A stretch of 64,000 nucleotides of DNA from Luteibacter sp. SG786 (lineage in GTDB: Bacteria; Pseudomonadota; Gammaproteobacteria; Xanthomonadales; Rhodanobacteraceae): positions 806,001 through 870,000 of the forward strand of contig NZ_JAAOYX010000002.1 in assembly GCF_011759605.1 (NCBI RefSeq), given 5' to 3'. The position numbers and the translations under genes were made by a program. Positions 42,953 through 52,112 of this stretch are shown here, piece by piece. Each line of letters starts with the position of its first letter. Within the stretch, counting starts at the first letter, position 1. Under the pieces are notes generated by a model. It made no database searches. It was not told the origin of the DNA and saw only the letters and a program-made list of their open reading frames with translations.

Positions 42953-44506
42953 TCACCGCTTCGCGCCGCCGTCGCCACCGCGCAAGGCGAACGCGGTGAC
43001 GATGGCCGACAGCGCGGCAAGAGCCGCCGACACGAGCATGACGGCGCGGAAGCCGGCCACGAAGGCGTCGTCGATCGCGCGGCGGGCCGTCACGTCGGCC
43101 ACCTGGATGCCGGCCATCTTCGCTTTCTGCTCGATCATCTGCGCCGTCAGGTCGCCGGGCAGGTCGAGGGTGGCGAGGCGGGCATCGAGGGTGCTGTCGA
43201 ACACGTGCGCGAGAATGGCGCCGAAGACGGCGATGGCAAGCAGGCCGGCGGTGCGCGCCACGGCGTTGTTCACGCCGGATGCCGTGCCGGCCAGCGAGGG
43301 CGACAACGCGTTCATGACGGTGGTGGTGAGCGGCGCCACCACAATGCTCATCCCGAACCCGAGCACGCAGCTCGCCGGGAAGAACGTGGTCCAGTAGCTG
43401 TCGCCGACGCCGGGCACCGCGTAAAGGACAAAGCCGGCCGCGGCGATCGACGGGCCCACGACCAGCGGCAGCCTGGCACCCACGCGGTCGACGAGCTGTC
43501 CTGTCCAGCGCGACAGCGAAAACATGATCACGATGAAAGGAAGCAACGAGGCGCCCGCGCCGGTCGCGCCATAACCCTGCACCTGGATGAAGTTGAGCGG
43601 GATGAAAAAGAGGCTGCCGCCGAGGGCCGCATAGAGCAGCAGCGTCAGCGCGTTCGCCGCGGCGAAGTCCCGATTGCGAAACAGCGACAAGGGCAGCATC
43701 GGTGCGGATGCGCCCCGCTCCACATGCAGGAACGCCGCCAGCGAAGCGATGCCGATTGCGGCAGCGGCGAGCACCGGTGCGGACGTCCAGCCCTTCGACG
43801 GCGCCTCGATAAGGGCGAACACGACGCCAGCCAGACCGGTCGTCGCCAGTAGCGCACCGGCAATGTCCAGTTTTCCGGCATGTGCGCCGTGGCTTTCGGG
43901 CACGCGCCAGAAGCACAGCGCGACCAGGGCAATACCCAGGGGCAGGTTGATGAGGAATGCCCAGTGCCAGGACACATGCTCGACAAGGTACCCGCCGATG
44001 ACCGGCCCGGCCGCCGCCGTGATGCCGCTGAAGGCGGACCAGGTGCCTATCGCGGCGCCACGCCGCTCTTTCGGATAGGCGCTGCTGATGAGCGCAAGGC
44101 TGCCGGGCACGAGCAGCGCGGCACCGAAACCCTGGATCGCGCGCGCCCCGATGAGTGCGCCGATAGTGGGCGATGCCGCGCAGGCGAGCGAAGCCAGGGT
44201 GAACACCACCGTGCCGACGACGAACACGCGGCGACGACCGAAGCGGTCGCCGAGAACGCCACCCACGAGGATCAGCGCCGATAGCAGCAGCGCATACGCC
44301 TCCATGACCCACTGCGCGTCCGCGGTCGTCGCATCCAGCGCCTGCTGGATGGCCGGCAGCGCCACGTTGACGATGGTGCCGTCCACGAACGCCATGCCCG
44401 AGCCCACGATGGCTGCGATCAGCGTCCAGCGGCGCGCGGCCTCGCTGCACGCGACGGACTCGTCGTCGGCGATCGCATCGGGTAGGGAGGGAGTGGTCGT
44501 TTCCAT
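42953..44506 (-). CDS. DHA2-family (EmrB-like) MFS efflux transporter
   Basis: 517 residues with 14 predicted membrane helices. Signature motifs: DGTIVNVALPAIQ in helix 1, GDRFGRRRVF in loop 2-3, PGSLALISSAYPKERRGAAIGTWSAFSGI containing motif C-like Gly/Pro spacing, and AGTASGVNNAVARTAG late in the protein. DHA2 transporters export drugs or dyes by proton antiport, often with a HlyD/EmrA partner, but none is adjacent. No regulator gene is present nearby. The substrate is unknown. Confidence 0.9.
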   Translation of the reverse strand: METTTPSLPDAIADDESVACSEAARRWTLIAAIVGSGMAFVDGTIVNVALPAIQQALDATTADAQWVMEAYALLLSALILVGGVLGDRFGRRRVFVVGTVVFTLASLACAASPTIGALIGARAIQGFGAALLVPGSLALISSAYPKERRGAAIGTWSAFSGITAAAGPVIGGYLVEHVSWHWAFLINLPLGIALVALCFWRVPESHGAHAGKLDIAGALLATTGLAGVVFALIEAPSKGWTSAPVLAAAAIGIASLAAFLHVERGASAPMLPLSLFRNRDFAAANALTLLLYAALGGSLFFIPLNFIQVQGYGATGAGASLLPFIVIMFSLSRWTGQLVDRVGARLPLVVGPSIAAAGFVLYAVPGVGDSYWTTFFPASCVLGFGMSIVVAPLTTTVMNALSPSLAGTASGVNNAVARTAGLLAIAVFGAILAHVFDSTLDARLATLDLPGDLTAQMIEQKAKMAGIQVADVTARRAIDDAFVAGFRAVMLVSAALAALSAIVTAFALRGGDGGAKR

Positions 44507-44655
44507 GGAGGGAGCCTAACGCGTCGCGGGCCGGCATGCCTTGCACATGGCGGCCATGGCGTGATGGCGCACGGACGTGACATCCGATCCTGCGGATTGA
44601 CAGCGCGTGCCATCGCGGGGACAGTCGAAGGTTGACGACTCGGGAGGGTGGGGCA

Positions 44656-46116
44656 TTGAATCGACGTGATTTCGCGAAGACGCTGGCAGTGGCGGGTGCA
44701 TTCGCTGGCGGCATGGGCAGCGCTCTGCGCGTTTCGGCCGCGGCACCGTCCGCCGTGAAGGCCAGACAGCACGTGGCCGTGGATCCGGCCCGGCTGCAAT
44801 CCTTGCAGCAAGCGTTCCTCGACCTTCGCTTCGGCATGTTCATCCACTTGAACATGGCCACGTTCGAGGAGCGCGAATGGGGCGATCCGACCTTGTCGCC
44901 GAAGCTCTTCGATCCGAAACATCTCGATACCGATCAATGGGCACAGGCGGCGAAGTCCGCGAACATGGGCTATGCCTGCCTGACCACCAAGCATCATGAC
45001 GGCTTCTGCCTCTGGCCCACGAAGACCGGAAGCGCGAATGTCATGCAGTCGTCGTTTCCGCACGACGTCGTGCGGCGTTACGTGGATTCGTTCCGCAAGG
45101 CAGGGCTCAAGGTCTGCCTTTACTTTTCCATTCTCGACCTGCGCCAGGACATCCGCGCGCGCACCGTCACGCCGGAGAAGATCGCGCTCATCAAGGCGCA
45201 GCTCACCGAGCTGCTCACGAACTACGGGCCGCTCACGGCCCTGATCCTGGACGGCTGGAATGCCTCGTGGTCGCGTATCTCCTATGCGGAGTTGCCGTAC
45301 CGGGAAATCTACGACCTCGTGAAATCGTTGCAGCCGGACTGCCTGCTCACCGACCACAACGCGGGCAGCTATCCGGGCACGGCGCTCTACTACACCGACA
45401 TCAAGCAGTACGAACAGCACGCCGGCCAGAAGATCCCGCCGGACAGCCCCGTGCCCTCGCAATCGGGCACCACGCTGCAAAGCGACTGGTTCTGGAAGAA
45501 GGCCTATCCGACATCGGAACTCGCGTCGGCGAAGACGATCGTCGAGGAATGGCTCGTGCCGTTCAACGAGAACCATTGCAACCTCATCCTCAACGTGGCG
45601 CCGAATCGGGACGGCCGCTTCGACGACAACGCGGTAGCGCGCCTCGCCGAGATCGGCAGGCTCTGGAAGAACACGGGGCCGGCACCGAAGATCGGTCGAT
45701 CCGTCACGATCACCACACCCGATCTTGCCGCCGGCAGGCCCGCCTGGGCGAGCGCGAGCGACGAGGCGGTGGGCCCGGACCAGGCGTTCGACGACAATTT
45801 CCGCAGCTACTGGCTTGCCGACCGCGGCAAGGAAGACGCCTGGATCGAGGTGCGCTTCGACGAGCCCGTATCGTTCAACACGCTTTCCATCGTGGAGCCG
45901 CTGCACGCGGAAGGCTACGGCGACGCGAGCCGCATCGCCTCGTACAAGGTGGAAGTGGAGCGGGACGGTGCCTGGACCGAGCTTGTCGCCGGCACGACAC
46001 CCGCGCCGTACCAGTTCCATGAAATCGCGCGTACCTCGGCCAGGCGCGTCCGCCTCAGCGTGAAAGGCAGGCAGCCCGGCATCACGGAATTCGGCATCTA
46101 CGACGAGCCCCGCTGA
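44656..46116 (+). CDS. GH29 alpha-L-fucosidase with C-terminal F5/8-type domain
   Basis: 486 residues from a TTG that has GGGAGGG about seven bases upstream and begins the twin-arginine signal LNRRDFAKTLAVAG. The GH29 barrel shows RFGMFIHLNMATFEEREW, YACLTTKHHDGFCLW, VCLYFSILD and the nucleophile region LTALILDGWNASW. NENHCNLILNVAPNRDGRF closes the catalytic domain. The C-terminal domain (about 360-486) is a discoidin-like carbohydrate-binding module: DDNFRSYWLADRG and the terminal ITEFGIYDEPR. It should release fucose from glycans in the periplasm or outside. An upstream in-frame TTG at 44632 is less likely. Confidence 0.9.
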   Translation: MNRRDFAKTLAVAGAFAGGMGSALRVSAAAPSAVKARQHVAVDPARLQSLQQAFLDLRFGMFIHLNMATFEEREWGDPTLSPKLFDPKHLDTDQWAQAAKSANMGYACLTTKHHDGFCLWPTKTGSANVMQSSFPHDVVRRYVDSFRKAGLKVCLYFSILDLRQDIRARTVTPEKIALIKAQLTELLTNYGPLTALILDGWNASWSRISYAELPYREIYDLVKSLQPDCLLTDHNAGSYPGTALYYTDIKQYEQHAGQKIPPDSPVPSQSGTTLQSDWFWKKAYPTSELASAKTIVEEWLVPFNENHCNLILNVAPNRDGRFDDNAVARLAEIGRLWKNTGPAPKIGRSVTITTPDLAAGRPAWASASDEAVGPDQAFDDNFRSYWLADRGKEDAWIEVRFDEPVSFNTLSIVEPLHAEGYGDASRIASYKVEVERDGAWTELVAGTTPAPYQFHEIARTSARRVRLSVKGRQPGITEFGIYDEPR

Positions 46117-46192
46117 CCCGTTCACGCCTTTAAAACCATGGGCTTGCCACCATCTTTACCGTTCAGACGCCGAGCGCCGGGAGGTAAAGGCC

Positions 46193-46459
46193 ATGGCAAC
46201 CGGATGGGCGGGCGACACCGCCGTACAGGACCAGATCGACGCTACCGTGGAAGACGCGGTGAAGCGTGCGCGCAGCCGCATGGCGAAAGGGCCCAGCCTG
46301 GAGCGCTGCGAGGAGTGCGACAAGCCGATCCCCGAGGCACGGCGCAAAGCCGTGCCGGGCGTGCGTCTGTGCGTGGCCTGCCAGGAGCTGGCGGATCGCG
46401 AGGAAGCCAGCTTCAGCGGCTACAACCGACGGGGCAGCAAGGACAGCCAGTTGCGCTGA
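46193..46459 (+). CDS. DksA/TraR-type C4 zinc-finger protein (YbiI-like)
   Basis: 88 residues. The zinc finger is C-X2-C at RCEECDKPIP and C-X2-C at LCVACQEL, the YbiI/TraR pattern, preceded by a short helix (DQIDATVEDAVKRARSRM). It lacks the long coiled-coil of DksA proper. Such small proteins may bind RNA polymerase near the secondary channel, but YbiI has no firm function. GGAGG stands upstream of ATG 46193. It is transcribed alone. Confidence 0.9.
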   Translation: MATGWAGDTAVQDQIDATVEDAVKRARSRMAKGPSLERCEECDKPIPEARRKAVPGVRLCVACQELADREEASFSGYNRRGSKDSQLR

Positions 46460-46519
46460 CAGGGATGTCATCAATATGTAACCTATTGAAAATAAAAGAG
46501 TAATCTTGTGATTTGGGCC

Positions 46520-46546
46520 TAAAGTTGCCCAGTTTGCGGCCGACAG
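46520..46546 (+). promoter_or_regulatory. Sigma-28 (FliA) promoter of the chemoreceptor
   Basis: TAAAGTTG (46520-46527), 11 bases, GCCGACAG (46539-46546). This matches the flagellar sigma-28 consensus TAAAGTTT-N11-GCCGATAA at 13 of 16 positions with exact spacing. The chemoreceptor ATG follows 33 bases after the -10 element. Confidence 0.85.
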
Positions 46547-46578
46547 CGGGAGCATCCCCAGTCCCCTCGAGCCCATCC

Positions 46579-48143
46579 ATGCGTTTCCCCCGAGTTCCCC
46601 TCCGCACGCTGACGCTCCGCGCCCGGCTGACGCTTCGCCTTGCCGGCACGGTTCTGCTGCTGCTCGCCCTGTGGATCGTGGGCGGGCTCCAGCTCCGGGC
46701 AGCCGATGCGCGCCTGCAATCGGTCGTCGGCGACACACTCTCGCCCGTGGCCGCGCTCGGCCACATCCAGAACGACTACAACGACCTGCTCGACGCACTG
46801 GTCCACGCCACTCTGACCCGGTTGCCGTCCGCAGCCGACGATGCCGTGACGTCGATCCAGGCCGATCGCAAATCCATCGAGCGCCAGTGGACGGCCCTGG
46901 AGGCCAGCGGCCTCGGCAGGGAGCAGGGCAAACTGGTGGCGCTCGCGGCGGCGCACCGGAAGGACGCGGACAAGGCCGTCGATGCCGTCATCGAGCTCCT
47001 GAAGGCCGAGCAGTACGACCTCGCGCAACTCCAGCTATCCAACGACGTGCAAGCGGCCGTCGTGCCGCTGAAGAGCGACTTCTCGAACCTCTTCGGTCTC
47101 GCCGTGGACGGCGGCAAAGCCGTGGCGGAGGCGCAGCACGCGGACATCGAGCGGGGAGAAATCTATTCGTCCGTCCTCCTCGGTATCGCGCTGCTGCTTG
47201 CGAGCGCCATCGATATCGCGATCATCCGGTCGTTGGGCCGCCGCCTGCGTCAGCCGCGGACGTCGCGGCGGCCATCGCCGGCGGCCGCCTCGGGTCCCGT
47301 ATCGATGTTGGCCGCGAGGATGAGATAGGCCGTCTGCTCGCGTCGCTCGCGGAGATGGACGCGCAGCTCGGCAACGTCGTGGTCCAGGTGCGCGACCGCG
47401 CGGACCACGTGGCCGAAGCTGCCGCGGGTCTGGCGCGCGGCAACGATGCGCTCAGCGAGCGCACGCGCTTGCAGGCCGCCCACGTGGAGCGCACCACGTT
47501 GTCCATGCGCGATATGGCCGACGCCGTCGCCGGTGGCCTCGACCGGGCGGCCGCCGCGAACGGCGCCGTGCGCGAAGCGCGTGCGATGACGGACGAAGGC
47601 CGACGCGTGGCCACCGATGCGATCGGCAACATGCGCGCGATCCAGGAAACGAGCCAGCGCACGACCGAGATGCTCGACCTCGTCGATCAGGTGGCGTTCC
47701 AGACGAATCTGCTGGCGCTCAACGCTGCCGTCGAGGCGGCGCGCGCCGGGGAGCACGGTCGCGGCTTCGCCGTGGTGGCGCATGAAGTGCGCGAACTGGC
47801 GCAGCGTTGCGGCACCGCCGCGCGCGACATCCGCGGGCTGATCGGCGCGAGCGACGAGGCCGTGCAGGCGGGTGTGGCCTCGGTCAACCGCGCGGGCGAA
47901 GTGCTCACCGGCATCGGCGAACGCGTGGGTGTGCTGGCGACGACAGTCGCGTCGCTCGCTGACGCCACGAGCAGCCAGACCGACGGCATCGCGCGCGTCG
48001 ATGACGCCATCCGCGGCATCGACGACGCCGCGCGCGAAAATGCCGCCCTCGTCGAACATGCCGCGGCCGCCAGCCGTGCCATGCGCGAGAGCGCCGGCAT
48101 CCTGCGCCGGGAGGTGGCCTACTTCACCCTCGCCGATCAATGA
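46579..48143 (+). pseudogene. Methyl-accepting chemotaxis protein, split by a one-base frameshift
   Basis: The first frame (46579 to a stop at 47328) encodes TM1 (about 17-38), a periplasmic four-helix-type sensor domain, and TM2 (about 195-215, [20 protein letters not shown]) up to RSLGRRL. The natural continuation, [24 protein letters not shown] remainder and the signalling domain, is in another frame from about 47247 to 48143. That part includes the hairpin tip [19 protein letters not shown]. Adding one base near 47247 restores a normal receptor of about 520 residues. Either the gene is broken or the sequence lacks one base in a GC-rich run. The sigma-28 promoter is intact, and codon use and motifs on both sides look unspoiled, so the lesion is recent or artefactual. 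Confidence 0.85.
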
Positions 48144-48158
48144 GTCGGGCGGGGACGC

Positions 48159-48869
48159 TCAGCCCTTCGGGTAGTCGAGGCTCGGATACCAGTCGGGCGA
48201 GCGTCCCTGCGGAAGGCAGTCGATGACCGTCCACAGGGGCATCAGGTCGGGCGCGCCGCGGGGATCCTGGCCCGGGTCCATGGTGTTGCCGTCCATCTCG
48301 CCGGACCAGAAGTGCCGGATCGTGCCGTCGCGCCGCGTGAACACGTTGAAGGCGGGCTCGTCCCCGCCGTTCTCGCCGATGGCGAAGTAATCGCGGCTGA
48401 AGTTGCCGTTCGCATCCGAGTACAGCTTCAGGTGTCGCCAGCCGCGTTCTCTCGCGAACGCGACCATGCGTTCGATGGGCGAGCGGGAGATCACCGCCAG
48501 CGCCGTGTTCTGCTCGATGTCGCGGGCCTCGCCATCCCACGCGCTCAGCAACGAGGTGCACATGGGACAGGGGCGGTCGCGCTGCGGTCCGAACATCCAG
48601 CTGTAGGTGACCAGGCTGGGCTGGTCGCCGAACAGGCCGGCGAAATCCACGGGGCCGTCGACACCGACGAAGCGATAGTCGCCGCGCACTTCGCCGCCGG
48701 GCGGAAGGGCTCGGCGCATCGCGGCCACGCGCTCGATGTGGCGGCGAAGCTCGATTTCTTCCGCTAGAAGGGCGGTACGGGCCTCGCGGTATGCGGTGCT
48801 CTCGTTCGGCATGCGAAGCGTGCTGCGGGCCGCCAGTTCGGCGGCTGGTACAAGGGAAGGGCTCGTCAT
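48159..48869 (-). CDS. DUF899 thioredoxin-like protein
   Basis: 236 residues. Typical family features: ELRRHIERVAAMRRALPPGG, GPVDFAGLFGDQPSLVTYSWMFG, a redox-type CPMCTSLLSAWDG, then VISRSPIERMVAFARERGW and HFWSGEMDGN at the substrate side. DUF899 proteins have a thioredoxin fold and no firmly known reaction. ATG 48869 has AGGAGA seven bases upstream. The GST gene ends 16 bases upstream on the same strand, so both form an operon, consistent with a thiol-linked detoxification role. Confidence 0.88.
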   Translation of the reverse strand: MTSPSLVPAAELAARSTLRMPNESTAYREARTALLAEEIELRRHIERVAAMRRALPPGGEVRGDYRFVGVDGPVDFAGLFGDQPSLVTYSWMFGPQRDRPCPMCTSLLSAWDGEARDIEQNTALAVISRSPIERMVAFARERGWRHLKLYSDANGNFSRDYFAIGENGGDEPAFNVFTRRDGTIRHFWSGEMDGNTMDPGQDPRGAPDLMPLWTVIDCLPQGRSPDWYPSLDYPKG

Positions 48870-48885
48870 GGCATGTCTCCTGCGG

Positions 48886-49545
48886 TCAGTCGCGATCGGG
48901 GGCGCCGAGGGGGAAGAACGAACGGTAGGGGCGGGCTTCGTCGACGGCGCGTGCGAACGAAGGCCAGGCAAGCAGTCGCCGGCGGTACGCGTGCAGGTGG
49001 CGGAAGCGCGCGTCGATCGCATGCGTCCAGTCGGCATAGAACAGAAAGGGCGCGGCGCCGCAGTCGGCCAGGGTGAAGCGGTCCAGCGCTGCCCATTCGC
49101 GGTCCTCCATGTGCCTGTCGAGCCAGGCATAGGCGAGCTCCAGCATTTCCCGCGCTTCGCCTACGCCATGCGGATCGCGCAGGCCTTCGGGACGTATCGC
49201 GTTGAACACGATCTTCTGCTGAGGCGTGGAGATGTAGTTGTCGAAGAAGCGATCCATGCCGCGGACTTCCAGGGCTTCCTTCGGGTCCCGCGGGAGCATC
49301 GGCGTGGGGCCCGGGTGGTAGAGGTCCAGGTATTCGACGATACAGGTGGCCTCGGTGATGGTCCGCTTTCCGTCGACCAGCACCGGGAACCGTTTCAGCG
49401 GCCAAAGCTCGGCGAACTCCGCGTAAATCTCGGGATGCTCCGGCGAAAGCATTTTCCACTCGAACGGCGTGCCGTTTTCGTAGAGCGCGATCAGCGCCTT
49501 CTGGCAGTAGGACGAGAAGGGATGGGCATAGAGTTTCAGGGGCAT
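48886..49545 (-). CDS. Glutathione S-transferase family protein
   Basis: 219 residues. The thioredoxin-like N-terminal domain (about 1-80) has KLYAHPFSSYCQKALIALYENG, with catalytic Ser/Tyr/Cys candidates near residues 11-14, the cis-Pro LKRFPVLVDG and the glutathione-binding ITEATCIVEYLD. The all-helical C-terminal domain carries FTLADCGAAPFLFY. Substrates are unknown. ATG 49545 begins MPLKLYAHPF; a GTG nine bases upstream is the alternative. It is the first gene of a pair with the DUF899 gene. Confidence 0.9.
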   Translation of the reverse strand: MPLKLYAHPFSSYCQKALIALYENGTPFEWKMLSPEHPEIYAEFAELWPLKRFPVLVDGKRTITEATCIVEYLDLYHPGPTPMLPRDPKEALEVRGMDRFFDNYISTPQQKIVFNAIRPEGLRDPHGVGEAREMLELAYAWLDRHMEDREWAALDRFTLADCGAAPFLFYADWTHAIDARFRHLHAYRRRLLAWPSFARAVDEARPYRSFFPLGAPDRD

Positions 49546-49640
49546 CGCTGTCACCGGTTCGTGGAGGGCCTGACCATGCGTCGAACGAGTACTCCGGAAA
49601 TCGACACGCTATGATCGGGCGTCATCCGGGGGAAAGGCGA

Positions 49641-50858
49641 ATGAAGGTCGCGATCGTGGGCTACGGAACGGCCGGGCAGGCCACGGCCATCCTTCTGTCC
49701 GAGCAGGGTCACGACGTCACCGTCTTCGAACGAAGCCCCACCCTGGGGCCGGTTGGCGCAGGCTTCCTGCTCCAGCCGACGGGGCTCGGCGTGCTCGCTC
49801 GCATGGGGCTCGCCGGCCGCGCGGCGGCCATCGGCCAGCGCATCGACGAATTGCACGGCACCACGTTGCGCGGCCGGCGGGTGATGGCGATGCGCTACGC
49901 CGACCGGCGGCCCGGATGCCATGGCGTCGGCATGACGCGGGGTGCGTTGTTCGAGATGCTCCGCACTGCTCACGCTGGCGCCGCGCAGGTGCGGACAGGC
50001 ACGAAGATCGTCGATTACGACGACCGCACGCATACCCTCACCGACGCCCAAGGCGAGAGCCATGGACCGTTCGACCTCGTGGTGGCGGCCGACGGTGCCC
50101 ATTCGGCGTTGCGCGCCGCCTGCGGCACGCAGGTGCGGCGCGAACGCCTCTACCCCTGGGGCGCGGTCTGGTGCCTCCTGCGCATCGACGACTGGCCGTC
50201 GCCCACGCACCTGCTGCAACGCTATGCCGGCACGCGCTCGATGATCGGCATGCTTCCGGTCGGCACCCGTCCTGGTCATGACGGGCGCTGGGTGACCTTC
50301 TACTACAGCCTTCCGGGCGAGACGGTGAGCCGCTTCGACGATGCGGGCGTGGCGGCCCTGAAGATGCAGGTCGCGACAATCTGGCCGGAACTCGAAGCAC
50401 ACGTGGCGCATCTGGACCGTGCGGAGGCACTGCACAAGGCGCGATATCGCGACGTCGTGCTTGCGCGTCCGCGGCATGGACGCATGGTGGTGGTCGGGGA
50501 TGCGGCGCACGCCATGAGCCCCCAGCTCGGCCAGGGCGTGAACATGGCCCTGCTCGACGCCATGGCCCTATCGGATGCGCTGGTCGCGCGGCAGAACCTG
50601 GACGAAGCCCTGGACACCTATGTTCGCGTGCGCCATCGTCATGTACGCATGTATCAGCGCATGAGCCGATGGCTGACGCCGTTGTTCCAGTCCGATCACG
50701 CGGCGCTCGGCTGGTGCCGCGACTTGCTGTTCGATCCCGTGGCACGCCTGCCCGGTGCCCGCCGTCCCATGTCCAGCATTCTTACCGGAGAGCTGCTTCT
50801 GCCGTCCGATGCAGTCGCCGGCCGGGAACGTGCCGATGTGGATGCCGTCATTCCGTAG
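49641..50858 (+). CDS. FAD-dependent aromatic monooxygenase-like protein
   Basis: 405 residues. Dinucleotide-binding fold at the N-terminus: VAIVGYGTAGQATAILLSEQ with the ERSP ribose-binding segment. The middle motif LVVAADGAHSALR (DG motif) and the C-terminal GDAAHAMSPQLGQGVNMALLDA (GD motif) define class A flavoprotein hydroxylases. These use NAD(P)H and oxygen to hydroxylate aromatic substrates; the substrate here is unknown. GGGGGAAAGG precedes ATG 49641. It is divergent from the GST gene. Confidence 0.9.
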   Translation: MKVAIVGYGTAGQATAILLSEQGHDVTVFERSPTLGPVGAGFLLQPTGLGVLARMGLAGRAAAIGQRIDELHGTTLRGRRVMAMRYADRRPGCHGVGMTRGALFEMLRTAHAGAAQVRTGTKIVDYDDRTHTLTDAQGESHGPFDLVVAADGAHSALRAACGTQVRRERLYPWGAVWCLLRIDDWPSPTHLLQRYAGTRSMIGMLPVGTRPGHDGRWVTFYYSLPGETVSRFDDAGVAALKMQVATIWPELEAHVAHLDRAEALHKARYRDVVLARPRHGRMVVVGDAAHAMSPQLGQGVNMALLDAMALSDALVARQNLDEALDTYVRVRHRHVRMYQRMSRWLTPLFQSDHAALGWCRDLLFDPVARLPGARRPMSSILTGELLLPSDAVAGRERADVDAVIP

Positions 50859-50945
50859 GAATATCGACCAAACGACGGCTATCGTGTCCTGGCGCAAGCG
50901 AACATCCGGCCGCTAACCTCTCTGCATCGGCGAAAAGGAGCGCTC

Positions 50946-51983
50946 ATGAAACGCCTGTGCATCGGCATCGCATTATCCGTATCCATGGCGCTGGCCATGC
51001 CGGCCGCCGCGAGCATGCCCGTCTGGGGCGCGAAGGTCTCCAGCCCTGCGGACACTCCACCGGCAAACCTCAAACCGGGCGAATGGATTTGGGGTGGGCG
51101 TCCGGTCGGCGCGGGCCCGATGGCGGTGATCGTCAGCCTCACTGAGCAGCGCGCCTATGCGTACCGCAACGGCATCCTCATCGGCGTCACCACGGTGAGT
51201 ACCGGAAAGAAAGGGTACGCCACGCCCACGGGCGTCTTCACGATCCTGCAGAAGGACAAGGACCACCACTCTAAGAAGTACGACAACGCGCCGATGCCGT
51301 ACCAACAGCGGCTGACCTGGGACGGCGTGGCGTTGCATGCGGGGGGCCTGCCCGGTTATCCGGAATCGCATGGCTGCGTGCACATGCCCACCGAGTTCGC
51401 CCGTCTGCTGTTCGACGCCACCAACATGGGCATGACCGTCGTCGTGGCGGAGCAGGGCACCGCGCCGGTCACCGTCGTGCATCCGAGTGCGGTGATCCCC
51501 ATCGACCCGCGCAACGGGTCGGACCTCGACCTGGCACCCCTGGCCTCGGGCGAGCTGTATCGATGGACGCCCGAGGCGTCACCGACCGGCCCCATTTCCA
51601 TGGTGCTGAGCGTTGCCGATGGCACGGTCTTCGTTTTCCGCAACGGGATCGAGATCGGTCGCAGCAAGGTCCAGGTGACCGATCCTCTCACTGGCACGCA
51701 TGCCTTCATCGTGGCAGCGGGCTTCATGCCGGATTCGCCGAACCGCGCGGGCCTGCGCATGCCGAACTGGATCACCATCGGCATCCCCGGTCATGGCGAC
51801 GAAGCGGGCAAGGTGGTGGACGAAGCGCTGGTCGATCGCGTCGCCGTGCCGCGGGAGTTCATGGAGAAGGTGCTGCCGTTGCTGTCGCCCGGCTCCGTGC
51901 TGCTGGCCACCGACGAGAGCATCCAGCCTTCGACGACGGGCCCGAAAGTGCAGGTGATCGACTCGGATCCACCCGGGGTGTAG
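50946..51983 (+). CDS. L,D-transpeptidase (YkuD family)
   Basis: 345 residues with a signal peptide ending about residue 23. The YkuD domain (about 57-170) holds VIVSLTEQRAYAYRNG, TPTGVFTILQKDKDHHSK, the catalytic LHAGG (His131) and SHGCVHMP (Cys144). Cys-based L,D-transpeptidases form 3-3 cross-links or attach proteins to peptidoglycan. Residues about 214-260 resemble the first half of the same domain (GPISMVLSVADGTVFVFRNG) without the catalytic part, an apparent internal duplication. AAGGAG precedes ATG 50946. It lies just upstream of the TIR operon, but a 129-base gap suggests separate transcription. Confidence 0.9.
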   Translation: MKRLCIGIALSVSMALAMPAAASMPVWGAKVSSPADTPPANLKPGEWIWGGRPVGAGPMAVIVSLTEQRAYAYRNGILIGVTTVSTGKKGYATPTGVFTILQKDKDHHSKKYDNAPMPYQQRLTWDGVALHAGGLPGYPESHGCVHMPTEFARLLFDATNMGMTVVVAEQGTAPVTVVHPSAVIPIDPRNGSDLDLAPLASGELYRWTPEASPTGPISMVLSVADGTVFVFRNGIEIGRSKVQVTDPLTGTHAFIVAAGFMPDSPNRAGLRMPNWITIGIPGHGDEAGKVVDEALVDRVAVPREFMEKVLPLLSPGSVLLATDESIQPSTTGPKVQVIDSDPPGV

Positions 51984-52112
51984 CAGCGGCCTACGCACCA
52001 CGGGTGCCGAAGAATTTGTGCGTGAAGGGCTCGTGAAAATGAGACACAAGTCACGCTTTCGGTGCTAGCGTTGGTTACGGCAGGAAAACCGCGTGCGTAG
52101 GGAGTGTTCCAC

